Positions 1 to 8,252 are shown, counted from the stretch's first letter. The stretch: 32,194 bases of DNA from Streptomyces albospinus (GCF_014648695.1 NZ_BMRP01000001.1:255752-287945); one strand, 5' to 3'. Notes: generated by a model from the letters alone, not told the origin. A program made the numbers and translations.

Positions 1-8
1 GGTGCCGG

Positions 9-1004
9 CTACTCCTCGACCAGGAGCTTGTCGCGCAGCTGGGCCAGGGTGCGGGCCAGGAGGCGCGAGACGTGCATCTGGGAGATGCCGACCTCCTGGG
101 CGATCTGCGATTGGGTCATGTTGCCGAAGAACCGCAGCAGCAGGATCTTCTTCTCGCGCGGCGGGAGGTCCTCCAGCAGCGGTTTGAGGGACTCGCGGTA
201 CTCCACGCCCTCCAGCGCCTCGTCCTCGGCGCCGAGGGTGTCCGCGACGGCCGGGGACTCGTCGTCCGTGTCCGGGACGTCCAGCGACAGCGTGCTGTAC
301 GCGTTGGCCGACTCCAGGCCCTCCAGGACCTCCTCCTCGGAGATCCCCAGATGCTCCGCCAGCTCATGGACCGTGGGCGCCCGGCCGTGCCGCTGGGAGA
401 GCTCCGCGGTCGCGGTGGTCAGCGACAGCCGCAGCTCCTGGAGGCGCCGCGGGACGCGGACCGCCCAGCCCTTGTCGCGGAAGTGCCGCTTGATCTCGCC
501 GACGACGGTGGGGGTGGCGTACGTGGAGAACTCCACGCCGCGCTCCGGGTCGAAGCGGTCCACCGACTTGATCAGGCCGATGGTGGCGACCTGGGTCAGA
601 TCGTCCAGCGGCTCGCCGCGGTTGCGGAACCGCCGGGCCAGGTGCTCGACGAGCGGCAGATGCATCCGCACGAGGGTGTTGCGCAGCTCCGCGCGCTCCG
701 GGGAGCCCTCGGGCAGCTTGCGCAGCTCGTAGAACATCGCCCGGGCGCCGCTGCGCTCGTGATGACCGTGCTGCGGCTCCGGGGAATGCTGATCCTGGGG
801 CTTGTCGTCGGGGCCCGGCGGCCCGTGCCGATCCGCCTGCCGACCCTGCTGCTCGCTCTGGTCCATGTGGTCCGCCCGCTCTGCCTGCTCCGCCGCGTCC
901 AACCGGCCGCCGTGGTCGTCCGCTCCCACCGGGTGCGGCCGGGCATGCTGCCCGGGGATGGTCGCGCCCGCCGCCATCCTCGCGCCGCGTTCGAGATCTT
1001 TCAC
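9..1004 (-). CDS. sigH: RNA polymerase sigma factor, SigB/SigF/SigH family
   Basis: Alternative sigma factor of the SigB-like general/osmotic-stress group that directs RNA polymerase to stress and development promoters. Region 2 spans about residues 107-177 (DDLTQVATIGLIKSVDRFD), region 3 about 186-250 and region 4 with its helix-turn-helix about 276-326 (QSQIAQEVGISQMHVSRLL). The first 89 residues are a hydrophilic His/Gln/Asp-rich extension absent from the conserved core. The GTG start has an AGGGGG stretch 4 nt upstream. In-frame ATGs at residues 10, 47 and 90 could give shorter forms, and the last begins at the conserved core. It lies 16 bp downstream of an RsbW-like gene, the sigH/prsH arrangement of S. 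coelicolor, where several SigH sizes are known. The family call is firm. The sigH name rests on the partner gene and on the distant presence of sodN. Confidence 0.88.
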   Translation of the reverse strand: MKDLERGARMAAGATIPGQHARPHPVGADDHGGRLDAAEQAERADHMDQSEQQGRQADRHGPPGPDDKPQDQHSPEPQHGHHERSGARAMFYELRKLPEGSPERAELRNTLVRMHLPLVEHLARRFRNRGEPLDDLTQVATIGLIKSVDRFDPERGVEFSTYATPTVVGEIKRHFRDKGWAVRVPRRLQELRLSLTTATAELSQRHGRAPTVHELAEHLGISEEEVLEGLESANAYSTLSLDVPDTDDESPAVADTLGAEDEALEGVEYRESLKPLLEDLPPREKKILLLRFFGNMTQSQIAQEVGISQMHVSRLLARTLAQLRDKLLVEE

Positions 1005-1020
1005 GGGGCCCCCTGTTCGG

Positions 1021-1434
1021 TCATGACGGTCCGGGACCGGCGCCGCGCTCCTTGTACAGACTGATGGTGACCGTGCGGTCCTCGGCGACGGTGGAGTCGA
1101 CCTTGCCGGCCAGTGCGGAGAGCACCGTCCAGGCGAAGGTGTCGCGCTCGGGAGCGCGGCCGTCGGTCGTCGGGGCCGACACCGTCACCTGGAGTGCGTC
1201 GTCGATGAGGCGGAAGACGCAGCTCAGCACACTGCCGGGGACGGCCTGTTGCAGCAGGATCGCGCAGGCTTCGTCGACCGCGATGCGCAGATCCTCGATC
1301 TCGTCGAGGGTGAAGTCCAAGCGGGCTGCGAGCCCGGCCGTGGCGGTACGCAGCACTGACAGGTAGGCACCCGCAGCGGGCAGTCGGACTTCCACGAAGT
1401 CCTGAGTCCCGGGCTCGCCTGCGATCTGGGACAC
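1021..1434 (-). CDS. ushX: RsbW-family anti-sigma factor, partner of SigH
   Basis: A 137-residue GHKL/HATPase-type protein of the serine-protein kinase/anti-sigma class. The N-box is recognisable at about residues 46-62 (EIEDLRIAVDEACAILL). The ATP-lid part is reduced, as is usual in this Streptomyces subfamily. It should hold the downstream sigma factor inactive until stress or a partner switch releases it. Start: GTG at 1434, with GGAGG 5 nt upstream; a second in-frame GTG two codons earlier is less well placed. The stop is 16 bp before the sigma factor start, so the two genes are almost certainly cotranscribed. The S. coelicolor counterpart is called UshX or PrsH. The symbol is by analogy. 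Confidence 0.83.
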   Translation of the reverse strand: MSQIAGEPGTQDFVEVRLPAAGAYLSVLRTATAGLAARLDFTLDEIEDLRIAVDEACAILLQQAVPGSVLSCVFRLIDDALQVTVSAPTTDGRAPERDTFAWTVLSALAGKVDSTVAEDRTVTISLYKERGAGPGPS

Positions 1435-1736
1435 CCTCACCTCCAAGGTGGCACAAGCTGGTTGAGCTGGAATGCGTGATGAATGCTCTTGGTGTTCGCG
1501 TTCTTCGGGGTATCCGTGCCGGGTGGATCTCCCTTCGGGTGAAAGGAGAACGATCCGGCGCGGCACATGGTTCGGCTGTGACGCTATCGCGATCCACGGG
1601 CCGGTGTCGCCCGGAAGGAGCAGGGCAGCCATCCGGACGGGGACGGCTCGGGCTCGCCCGGCGTCGCGTCTGTTACTGAGTGTAAAACCTCGGGCACGGA
1701 CGGTGGTAGGGGTCGGAGTCGTCGAATCAAGGCCGA
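1435..1736. other. gene-free leader of the sigH operon
   Basis: 302 bp between the GNAT gene and the anti-sigma gene. No credible gene is seen on either strand. It must hold the sigH operon promoter(s); one SigB/SigH-like promoter candidate is listed separately. A further reading frame runs through it on the minus strand but lacks recognisable protein features. Confidence 0.5.
1528..1551 (-). promoter_or_regulatory. candidate SigB/SigH-type promoter for the ushX-sigH operon
   Basis: On the minus strand GTTC is followed after 14 nt by GGGAGA. This resembles the SigB-group consensus GTTT-N14..16-GGGTAT and lies about 95 bp upstream of the anti-sigma gene start. If real, the operon would be autoregulated, as stress sigma operons often are. 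One base of each box departs from consensus. Confidence 0.33.
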
Positions 1737-2225
1737 TTACGCTCCGTTGGCCTCTGCCGTGTCGGCGAGGTGGTGCAGCTCCTCTCCAGTGAGCCGGAAG
1801 ATGGTCCATTCGTCCATGGGCCGGGCGCCGATGGATCGGTAAAAACCGATGGACGGCTCGTTCCAATCGAGGACTGACCACTCGAAACGCTCGTAGGCGC
1901 GGTCCGTGCAGATCTTCGCGAGGGCCGCCAGCAGGGCCTTGCCGTGGCCGCCGCCGCGCGCCTCGGGGCGCACGTACAGGTCCTCCAGATAGATACCGTG
2001 CGTGCCCGTCCACGTCGAGAAGTTCCGGAACCACAGGGCAAAGCCCACAGGGGCGCCGTCGGCCTCGGCCAGTAGCGCGAAGGCGGCCGGCTGGGGGCCG
2101 AACAGGGCCTCCCTGAGCTGCGGTTCGGTGGCCCGGGCGGCCTCCGGGACGCGTTCGTACGCGGCCAGTTCGCCGATCATGGCCAGGATGACCGGTATGT
2201 CGTCGGGGGTCGCTTCGCGGATCAT
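1737..2225 (-). CDS. GNAT family N-acetyltransferase
   Basis: A 162-residue single-domain acetyltransferase using acetyl-CoA. Motif A with its pyrophosphate-binding loop is at about residues 85-97 (VRPEARGGGHGKA). The preceding strand GIYLEDLYV and the later WNEPSIGFYRSIGA segment match the diamine (spermidine/spermine-like) N-acetyltransferase branch. The substrate cannot be fixed from sequence; a small polyamine, thialysine or another amine is plausible. It starts at ATG 2225, 73 bp past the end of the UBP zinc-finger gene on the same strand, and ends 303 bp before the sigH operon, so it may be a separate transcript. Confidence 0.85.
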   Translation of the reverse strand: MIREATPDDIPVILAMIGELAAYERVPEAARATEPQLREALFGPQPAAFALLAEADGAPVGFALWFRNFSTWTGTHGIYLEDLYVRPEARGGGHGKALLAALAKICTDRAYERFEWSVLDWNEPSIGFYRSIGARPMDEWTIFRLTGEELHHLADTAEANGA

Positions 2226-2298
2226 GCGCCAAGGCTAAACGGGCGCCCGGGGACGCCTCGCGGCGGAATGCGGCTCGCGGAAGGCGCCGGGGGCCGCC

Positions 2299-2559
2299 TC
2301 ACACCAGCATCTGGTCCGTGAAGCACCAGCGCCACGAGTCGCCGGGCTCGAACGACCGCATCACCGGGTGGCCGGTCTCCTCGTAGTGCCCGGTCGCGTG
2401 CCGGTACGGGGAGGAGTCGCAGCAGCCGACATGGCCGCAGACCAGGCAGAGCCGCAGCTGCACGGGGTGGCTGCCGACGGCCAGACACTCCCGGCAGGTG
2501 TCGCTCAGCGGTGCCGGTTCGGCGCGCGGGAGTCCGAGAACATGCGTGCACTCGCTCAT
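2299..2559 (-). CDS. UBP-type zinc-finger protein
   Basis: A small 86-residue protein consisting almost only of a ZnF-UBP domain. Zinc-binding Cys/His pairs are visible: CTH near residue 4, CREC at 22-25, CLVCGHVGCC at 38-47 and HATGHYEETGHPV at 54-66. In eukaryotes this fold binds the ubiquitin C-terminus. In actinobacteria, which lack ubiquitin, its role is unknown, but the gene often sits beside, or is fused to, a CPA1 Na+/H+ antiporter. Here the two genes are divergent with 63 bp between their starts, so they share a control region. It starts at ATG 2559. Confidence 0.84.
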   Translation of the reverse strand: MSECTHVLGLPRAEPAPLSDTCRECLAVGSHPVQLRLCLVCGHVGCCDSSPYRHATGHYEETGHPVMRSFEPGDSWRWCFTDQMLV

Positions 2560-2622
2560 GATGGCCAGGTTAGATCGCCGGGAAGATCGACGGAGGATAC
2601 CGGGACGGGACGGGACGGGCCG

Positions 2623-4224
2623 ATGGACGTGATGCCGCTGCTGTTGCTGGTCGCGGGGAGCGCGGGGGTCGCCGGGATGGCGCGGCGGACGCCGGTGCCG
2701 GCGCCGCTGCTGCTGGTCGCCGCGGGGATCGGCGCCGCGTACATCCCGGGCATCCCCGACTACACCCTCGACCCGCACATCGTGCTGCCGCTGCTGCTGC
2801 CCCCGCTGCTGCACACCGCCGCCCTCGACAGCTCCTATCTGGACCTGCGGGCCAATCTGCGGCCGGTGGCGCTGCTGTCGTTCGGCTATGTGCTGTTCGC
2901 GACGCTGGCCGTCGGCTACGCCGCATACCTGCTGATCCCGGACCTGCCGCTGACCGCCGCGCTCGTCCTGGGTGCCGTGGTCGCGCCGCCGGATGCCGTC
3001 GCGGCCACCGCGATCGCCCGCAGACTGGGGCTGCCGCACCGGATCACGACGATCCTCCAGGGCGAATCGCTGGTCAACGACGCCACCGCGATCACCGCGT
3101 ACAAGGTGGCGCTGGCCGCCGCGCTCGGGGTGGGCGCCACCTGGGGCGACGGCATCAGGGAGTTCGCCGTCGCGTCCGTGGGCGGCATCGGCATCGGTGT
3201 CGTGCTGATGGTGCCGCTGCACTGGCTGCGCTGCCGGCTGCGGGAGTCGGCGCTCCTGGAGAACACCCTCTCGCTGCTGATCCCCTTCACCGCCTACGCG
3301 GCTGCCGAGCAGGTCGGGGCCTCCGGGGTGCTCGCCGTCGTCGTGGTCGGCCTCTACCTGGGGCACCGCTCCTGGCAGGTGGACTTCGAGACCCGGCTCC
3401 AGGAGGGCGCCGTCTGGAAGATGGTCTCCTTCGTGCTGGAGTCCGCGGTCTTCGCGCTGATCGGGCTCCAGCTGCCGGTCGTGCTGCACGGCCTGGGGGA
3501 GTTCAGTACGGCACAGGCCCTCGGGTACGCGGCCGTGCTGTTCGCCGTGGTGGTGCTGGCGCGGTTCGTGTGGGTGTTCCCGGCGACGTATCTGCCGCGC
3601 TTCCTGTCGGCCCGGATCCGCGCCCGGGAGCCGGACACGACCTGGACCGCGCCGGTCATCGTCGGCTGGGCCGGGATGCGCGGGGTGGTCTCGTTGGCCA
3701 TCGCCTTCTCCATTCCGCCGGTGGTGCACGGGGGCGGCCCCTTCCCCGCCCGCAACCTCGTGCTCTTCCTGACCTTCACCACGGTCATCGGCACCCTGGT
3801 CATCCAGGGACTGACGCTGCCCCCGCTGATCCGCGCCCTGAAGCTGCCCGGCCGGGACGCCCAGGCCGAGACGCTCGCCGAGGCGCAGGCGCAGAACGAG
3901 GCGTCGCGGGCCGCCGCGGCCCGGCTGGACGAACTCCTCCAGGACGAGCGCAACGCGCTTCCCGGACCCCTCTCCGACCGGCTGCGCACGGTCATGGAGC
4001 GGCGCCGCAACTCCGTGTGGGAGCGGCTGGGCGCGGTGAACGAGGTGACCGGGGAGTCGGCCGACGAGACCTACCGGCGGCTGGCCCGGGAGATGATCGG
4101 CGTCGAGCGGCGGGTGTTCGTCGAGCTGCGGGACGCCCGGCGGATCGACGACGAGATGATGCGGACGCTGCTGCGGCGGCTGGACCTGGAAGAGGCCGCG
4201 GCCTACCGGGAGTCGGCGGGCTAG
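2623..4224 (+). CDS. CPA1-family Na+/H+ antiporter
   Basis: A 533-residue cation:proton antiporter of the NhaP/NHE type. About 11-12 membrane segments lie in residues 1-415, followed by a soluble Arg/Glu-rich C-terminal tail of about 115 residues. Acidic residues typical of the transport site are present: D124 in APPDAVAATA and D153 in GESLVNDATA. A conserved GWAGMRGVVSLAIA segment is near residue 350. It should extrude Na+ (or K+) in exchange for protons at the plasma membrane, giving salt or pH tolerance. Start chosen at ATG 2623; ATG 2632 is an alternative, and neither has a strong ribosome binding site. It is divergent from the UBP zinc-finger gene. Its stop codon touches the left end of the MITE-like element. 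Confidence 0.88.
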   Translation: MDVMPLLLLVAGSAGVAGMARRTPVPAPLLLVAAGIGAAYIPGIPDYTLDPHIVLPLLLPPLLHTAALDSSYLDLRANLRPVALLSFGYVLFATLAVGYAAYLLIPDLPLTAALVLGAVVAPPDAVAATAIARRLGLPHRITTILQGESLVNDATAITAYKVALAAALGVGATWGDGIREFAVASVGGIGIGVVLMVPLHWLRCRLRESALLENTLSLLIPFTAYAAAEQVGASGVLAVVVVGLYLGHRSWQVDFETRLQEGAVWKMVSFVLESAVFALIGLQLPVVLHGLGEFSTAQALGYAAVLFAVVVLARFVWVFPATYLPRFLSARIRAREPDTTWTAPVIVGWAGMRGVVSLAIAFSIPPVVHGGGPFPARNLVLFLTFTTVIGTLVIQGLTLPPLIRALKLPGRDAQAETLAEAQAQNEASRAAAARLDELLQDERNALPGPLSDRLRTVMERRRNSVWERLGAVNEVTGESADETYRRLAREMIGVERRVFVELRDARRIDDEMMRTLLRRLDLEEAAAYRESAG

Positions 4225-4412
4225 GCCCTGTCGTCACACTCCTGCCTGCCTGCCTGCCTGCCTGCCGACGCGCTCTGCACGCGCTCTCGCCGCACCGGAC
4301 AACGACCCCGGTACTCCAAGTACAGGGGCCGTCGCCCGGCGCGCCGAGAGCGCGCAGCGGACGCCGCCCGGCCCGCCCTTCGGGCGGACGACGGGAGTGT
4401 GACGACAGGACC
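4224..4412. mobile_element. MITE-like palindromic element with terminal inverted repeats
   Basis: The ends are 19-bp inverted repeats with one mismatch (4224-4242 GGCCCTGTCGTCACACTCC; 4394-4412). Inside are nested complementary arms: GCGCTCTCG near 4280 with CGAGAGCGC near 4350, and CGACCCCGGTACT with AGTACAGGGGCCGTCG around a short loop near 4320. The whole unit can therefore fold into one long hairpin. The left side carries six tandem CCTG units. There is no coding capacity. It lies between convergent genes and begins at the antiporter stop codon, so it may also act as a bidirectional terminator. Assignment as a non-autonomous transposon derivative is inferred from the inverted repeats and size. 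Confidence 0.6.
4241..4266. repeat. CCTG tetranucleotide repeat, six copies
   Basis: Six head-to-tail CCTG units plus CC, just inside the left inverted repeat of the palindromic element. The opposite arm lacks the matching CAGG tract, so the tract looks like a local expansion. Confidence 0.9.
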
Positions 4413-4437
4413 TGGCGGGCGCGCGCGGGGCCCGTCG

Positions 4438-5343
4438 TCACGGCGTACCCGTGATGACCGCGGCGACCGCGGTGCCGGGGGCGAAGGCGCCCTCCCCGGC
4501 CAGCGCCGTCAGCGCGAACAGCAGCTTGGCGACGTAGACCCGTTCCACGGGCAGGCCGTGGCGCTCCTCGAAGGCGTCGGCGAAGGCGTCCAGCTCGGGG
4601 GTGCGGCGGGCGTAGCCGCCGAAGTGGAAGTCCTCCGCCAGCCGCCAGTCGCCGCGCGGGCCGCCGAAGGCCGCGCGCTGGAGCCCGGTGACCGTCTCGT
4701 GGAGGAAGTGCGGCCGGCCGCCCTTCAGGACCGGGACGCCGATGGCGCGCTGGCCCGGGGCGAGGCCGGCGGCGAGTCCGGCGAGGGTGCCGCCCGTGCC
4801 GCAGGCCACCGCGACCGTGTCCGCCGCACCGCGCAGCTCCCGGCCCAGTTCCGTACAGCCCTGCGCGGCAAGGGAGTTGCTGCCGCCTTCCGGTATGACG
4901 CGGAACGCGCCGAAGCGGTCGTGCAGCGCGGCGAGGAATTCCGGGTCGGCCTTGCGGCGGTAGCCGGCGCGGTCGATGAAGTGCAGCCGCATGCCGTCGG
5001 CGGCGCAGCGGGCCAGCGAGGGGTTGAGCGGGGCGCCGGCCAGCTCGTCGCCGCGGACCACGCCTATGGTGGCGAAGCCGAGGAGCCGGCCGGCGGCGGC
5101 CGTGGCCCGCAGATGGTTGGAGTACGCGCCGCCGAAGGTGAGCAGCGCGCGGTCGCCCGCCTCGGCCGCGGCCCGCAGATTGGGCGCCAGCTTGCGCCAC
5201 TTGTTGCCCGGGAGAGCGGGATGGATGAGGTCGTCCCGCTTGAGGAGCAGGCGTATGCCCCGGCGGGAGAACGGCTCGTCGTCGATCTCCTGGAGGGGGG
5301 AGGGGAGGCGGGGCCGGAGGGCCTGGGGGTCGGGGCTGGTCAC
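4438..5343 (-). CDS. PLP-dependent ACC deaminase / D-cysteine desulfhydrase family enzyme
   Basis: A 301-residue fold-type II PLP enzyme. The cofactor lysine is probably K48 in the GNKWRKL motif. A substrate/cofactor loop GGAYSNHLRA is at residues 71-80, and a phosphate-binding glycine loop CGTGGT is near residue 170. The family contains 1-aminocyclopropane-1-carboxylate deaminase and D-cysteine desulfhydrase. The SNH triplet and short length fit the broad desulfhydrase-like branch better than true ACC deaminase, but the substrate is unproven. The GTG start at 5343 lacks a clear ribosome binding site, since the upstream minus strand is pyrimidine rich; a leaderless or longer form is possible. 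It converges on the antiporter across the palindromic element. Confidence 0.82.
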   Translation of the reverse strand: MTSPDPQALRPRLPSPLQEIDDEPFSRRGIRLLLKRDDLIHPALPGNKWRKLAPNLRAAAEAGDRALLTFGGAYSNHLRATAAAGRLLGFATIGVVRGDELAGAPLNPSLARCAADGMRLHFIDRAGYRRKADPEFLAALHDRFGAFRVIPEGGSNSLAAQGCTELGRELRGAADTVAVACGTGGTLAGLAAGLAPGQRAIGVPVLKGGRPHFLHETVTGLQRAAFGGPRGDWRLAEDFHFGGYARRTPELDAFADAFEERHGLPVERVYVAKLLFALTALAGEGAFAPGTAVAAVITGTP

Positions 5344-5391
5344 AGGGAGGGGAGGGTGAGGGTGAGGGTGGGGACGGGGTGCGGGTGGCGG

Positions 5392-5625
5392 TCAGCTGTG
5401 GAGGAAGCCGTCGCCGTGGGCGCTGATGTGGGCTTCGAGGGCGGTCAGGGCGCTCTGGGTGGCCTCCGGGGTGCCGCTGCCGCGGCGCTCGGCGTAGTAG
5501 GCGGCGCCCAGCTTCTTCAGCAGCTCGCCGCCGGCCCGCTGCTGCTGGATCTCGTCGACCTTCTGCTTGCCCTGGGCCAGTCCCTGCTTGGCCTGCTCCT
5601 TGGCGCGGTCGAGGAACCCGGTCAT
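5392..5625 (-). CDS. small conserved hydrophilic protein, function unknown
   Basis: A 77-residue protein with a Lys/Gln-rich amphipathic N-terminal half (FLDRAKEQAKQGLAQGKQKVD) that looks alpha-helical, then a short region ending SALTALEAHISAHGDGF. No catalytic motif, signal peptide or membrane segment is visible. Start ATG 5625 is preferred over an in-frame ATG six codons earlier because GGAGG lies 6 nt upstream. Proteins of this form are common as lone small genes in Streptomyces; I do not know a function. It is 48 bp upstream of the PLP enzyme on the same strand and could be cotranscribed with it. Confidence 0.7.
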   Translation of the reverse strand: MTGFLDRAKEQAKQGLAQGKQKVDEIQQQRAGGELLKKLGAAYYAERRGSGTPEATQSALTALEAHISAHGDGFLHS

Positions 5626-5861
5626 TGCTGCCTCCAAGAACATGGGTGAAGTCGGTGCGGTCGGCCGGGGCCGGCCCTCATGGATCGGGCGGGACCGACC
5701 AGTTGGCCTCGTCGGTCTCGTAAGGGATCAACGGCGCGGGCGGCCGTACGGTTCCCGTGCCAGGCTCGGGGATGCCGGCGAAGGGCGCGACACGGGTGAG
5801 CCGGTTGGCGCACCACGCGGCACAGGCGGGGGCTCCGACGGGGGCGCTCCGTGCGGCGGGT

Positions 5862-5867
5862 TAGCGT
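5862..5867 (+). promoter_or_regulatory. candidate -10 box for a leaderless glsA transcript
   Basis: TAGCGT (TANNNT) lies 7 nt before the glutaminase ATG, and no Shine-Dalgarno sequence is present. This spacing is typical of actinobacterial leaderless mRNAs. Confidence 0.38.
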
Positions 5868-5874
5868 GTCCCCC

Positions 5875-6792
5875 ATGGACTACCAGGCCGTTCTCGAGGA
5901 GGTAGCGGCCTTTGCGAGGCCGTTCGTGGGGCGCGGGCACGTCGCCGATTACATTCCGGCGCTGGAGCGGGTGTCCGCGGACCGCTTCGGGATCGCGGTG
6001 GCGGACATCAACGGCGCCGTGTACGGGACCGGTGACTGGGAGGTCCCGTTTTCCGTGCAGTCGATTTCCAAGGCGTTCTCGCTGGCGCTGGTGATGGCGC
6101 AGTCGCACGGTGACGACGACATCTGGAAGCGGGTCGGGCGGGAGCCTTCCGGGACGCCGTTCAATTCGCTGGTGCAGCTGGAATGGGAGAATGGGATCCC
6201 GCGCAATCCGTTCATCAATGCGGGGGCGTTGGTGGTGACCGACCGGTTGCAGACGCTGACCGGTGACGCGAGTACGTCGATGCTGGAATTCCTGCGCGAG
6301 GAGAGCGGCAACGCGGAGCTGGCGTTCGACCCGGCGGTGGCCGGTTCCGAGGCGGATCACGGCGACCGGAACGCGGCGCTGGCGCACTTCATGGCGTCGT
6401 TCGGGAATCTGGAGAATCCCGTGCCGAGCGTGATCGAGCACTATTTCTGGCAGTGCTCGATCGAGATGAGCTGCCGGGATCTGGCGGTCGCCGGGGGCTT
6501 TCTGGCGCGGCACGGGCTGCGGGCCGACGGGAGCCGGCTGCTGGAGGCGCGCGAGGCCAAGCGCATCAATGCGGTGATGCTGACGTGCGGGACATACGAC
6601 GCGGCGGGGGAATTCGCGTATCGCGTGGGGCTGCCGGCAAAGAGCGGTGTGGGCGGTGGAATTGTGGCGGTGGTGCCGGGGCGGTGCACGCTGTGCGTGT
6701 GGAGTCCCGGACTGGACGCGCGCGGGAATTCCGTCGCGGGCATGGCCGCACTGGACCAGTTCACGACGCTCACCGGGTGGTCGGTGTTCTAG
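5875..6792 (+). CDS. glsA: glutaminase A
   Basis: A 305-residue serine-dependent beta-lactamase-like glutaminase that hydrolyses L-glutamine to glutamate and ammonia in the cytoplasm. The catalytic SxxK motif is SISK at residues 63-66, and conserved family segments include NPFINAGA and the C-terminal AKSGVGGGIVAVVPG. The length matches the usual 300-310 residues. ATG 5875 gives the N-terminus MDYQAVLEEV typical of the family and follows a TANNNT box without a ribosome binding site. It is divergent from the small 77-residue gene and followed directly by a strong terminator hairpin. Confidence 0.93.
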   Translation: MDYQAVLEEVAAFARPFVGRGHVADYIPALERVSADRFGIAVADINGAVYGTGDWEVPFSVQSISKAFSLALVMAQSHGDDDIWKRVGREPSGTPFNSLVQLEWENGIPRNPFINAGALVVTDRLQTLTGDASTSMLEFLREESGNAELAFDPAVAGSEADHGDRNAALAHFMASFGNLENPVPSVIEHYFWQCSIEMSCRDLAVAGGFLARHGLRADGSRLLEAREAKRINAVMLTCGTYDAAGEFAYRVGLPAKSGVGGGIVAVVPGRCTLCVWSPGLDARGNSVAGMAALDQFTTLTGWSVF

Positions 6793-6798
6793 CGGCGG

Positions 6799-6826
6799 GT
6801 ACGGCCGGGCCGCCGCCCGGCCGTAC
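6799..6826 (+). terminator. hairpin terminator after glsA
   Basis: Perfect 12-bp stem GTACGGCCGGGC / GCCCGGCCGTAC with a 4-nt loop, 6 bp after the glutaminase stop. No T-tract follows, as is usual in Streptomyces. Confidence 0.75.
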
Positions 6827-6887
6827 GCCCTGGCGTTGTGGCCTTCCCGGGAGCAGCGCATTGTGGGCGGTAGGAGGTGCACCTGCC

Positions 6888-7133
6888 ATGGAGCACGAGA
6901 TGCGCGCTGAGTATGCGGAGGGCGTGCTGCCGCACGAGGACACGCCGGTCAAGCAGTGGCACATGGCCCGGCTGGGCGCGACCACGGCGATGTGCGGCCG
7001 GGCGCTGGCGCCCGCTGCCGCCACCCAGTCGGTCGAGAGGTGGGGGACGCCCGATGCGCTGCCGTTCTGCCGTACCTGCGGCGTGATGTACATGGAGGAG
7101 CACCCGCAGGACATCCCGCTGGACGTCCGCTGA
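6888..7133 (+). CDS. small Cys-containing conserved protein, function unknown
   Basis: An 81-residue protein with MCGRAL near residue 36 and FCRTCGVMY near 61-69. The three cysteines with nearby His residues (KQWHMAR, EEHPQD) could form a zinc or iron site, but the fold is not recognised. Start ATG 6888 has AGGAGG about 10 nt upstream; a second ATG four codons later is possible. It lies beyond the glutaminase terminator and converges on the FabH-like gene with 21 bp between stops. Homologues are typically short actinobacterial orphans. No function is proposed. Confidence 0.66.
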   Translation: MEHEMRAEYAEGVLPHEDTPVKQWHMARLGATTAMCGRALAPAAATQSVERWGTPDALPFCRTCGVMYMEEHPQDIPLDVR

Positions 7134-7154
7134 GCGGGCCTGCGGGCAGGGGGC

Positions 7155-8093
7155 CTACGGGCAGCGGATGACCTGGCCGGCGTACGAGAGGTTGCCGCCG
7201 AAGGCGAAGAGCAGGACGGGGGCGCCGGAGGGGATTTCCCGCCGCTCGACCAGTTTGGCGAGGGCCAGGGGGACCGAGGCGGCGGAGGTGTTGCCGGAGT
7301 CGACGACGTCGCGGGCGACCACCGCGTTGACCGCGCCGATGCGTTCGGCGACCGGCTCGATGATCCGGAGGTTGGCCTGGTGGAGGACGACGCCGGCCAG
7401 GTCCTCGGGGTGGATGCCGGCGCGGTCGCAGACCTTGCGGGCGATGGCCGGGAGCTGGGTGGTGGCCCAGCGGTAGACGGTCTGGCCCTCCTGGGAGAAG
7501 CGGGCCGGGTCGCCTTCGATGCGCACCGCGCTGCCCATCTCGGGCACCGAGCCCCACAGCACGGGGCTGATGTGCGGTTCCGGTGAGGCGGTGACGACGG
7601 CCGCGGCGGCGCCGTCCCCTACGAGGACGCAGGTGGAGCGGTCCGTCCAGTCGACCACGTCGGTGAACTTCTCCGCGCCGATGACCAGGGCGTTCGTCGC
7701 CGAGCCGGCCTGGATGGCGTGGTCGGCGGTGGCCAGGGCGTGGGTGAAGCCGGAGCAGACCACGTTGATGTCCATCGTGGCGGGGGCGGCCATGCCGAGG
7801 CGGGCGGCGACCCGCGCCGCGGTGTTCGGGCTGCGGTCGCCGGCGGTGCAGGTGGCGACCAGGACGAGGTCGATGTCCCGGGCGGCGAGCCCGGCGGCGG
7901 CCAGGGCCTTGGCGCCGGCTGCGGCGGCCATCGCGTCCACGGTCTCGTCCGGCGCGGCGACATGCCGGGTGCGGATGCCGACGCGGCTGCGGATCCAGGC
8001 GTCGTCGGTCTCCACCATCGTGGCGAGGTCGTCGTTGGTGAGCACGCGGGAGGGCTGGTAATGGCCGAGGGCCAGGACACGCGACCCGGTCAT
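7155..8093 (-). CDS. 3-oxoacyl-ACP synthase III (FabH-like ketosynthase)
   Basis: A 312-residue KASIII of the thiolase superfamily that condenses an acyl-CoA starter with malonyl-ACP. The full catalytic triad is visible: C113 in VVCSGF, H238 in LHQAN and N268 in DSGNTS. The C-terminal FGGNLSYAGQVI is the normal family ending. ATG 8093 has AGGGGG about 6 nt upstream. It is not inside a fatty-acid synthase operon (no fabD, acpP or fabF nearby), so it is a stand-alone paralogue. It could feed primary fatty acid priming, a lipid, or a specialised metabolite. The gene lies downstream of the copper operon on the same strand but is separated by that operon's terminator. Confidence 0.9.
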   Translation of the reverse strand: MTGSRVLALGHYQPSRVLTNDDLATMVETDDAWIRSRVGIRTRHVAAPDETVDAMAAAAGAKALAAAGLAARDIDLVLVATCTAGDRSPNTAARVAARLGMAAPATMDINVVCSGFTHALATADHAIQAGSATNALVIGAEKFTDVVDWTDRSTCVLVGDGAAAAVVTASPEPHISPVLWGSVPEMGSAVRIEGDPARFSQEGQTVYRWATTQLPAIARKVCDRAGIHPEDLAGVVLHQANLRIIEPVAERIGAVNAVVARDVVDSGNTSAASVPLALAKLVERREIPSGAPVLLFAFGGNLSYAGQVIRCP

Positions 8094-8252
8094 GAGGTCC
8101 CCCTGCTGGGCTTGGGCGGGCGGTACCCGACCAGTGTGGCCGCTGGGCGGCGGCGGACGGTTGCGTGATCTGCCAATGTTCGGCGGCCAGAACTGGAGAG
8201 ATTTGACCGCCGTGAGCGTGTATGGGCGGTCGGTGTCGAGGGGCGCAGCGGC

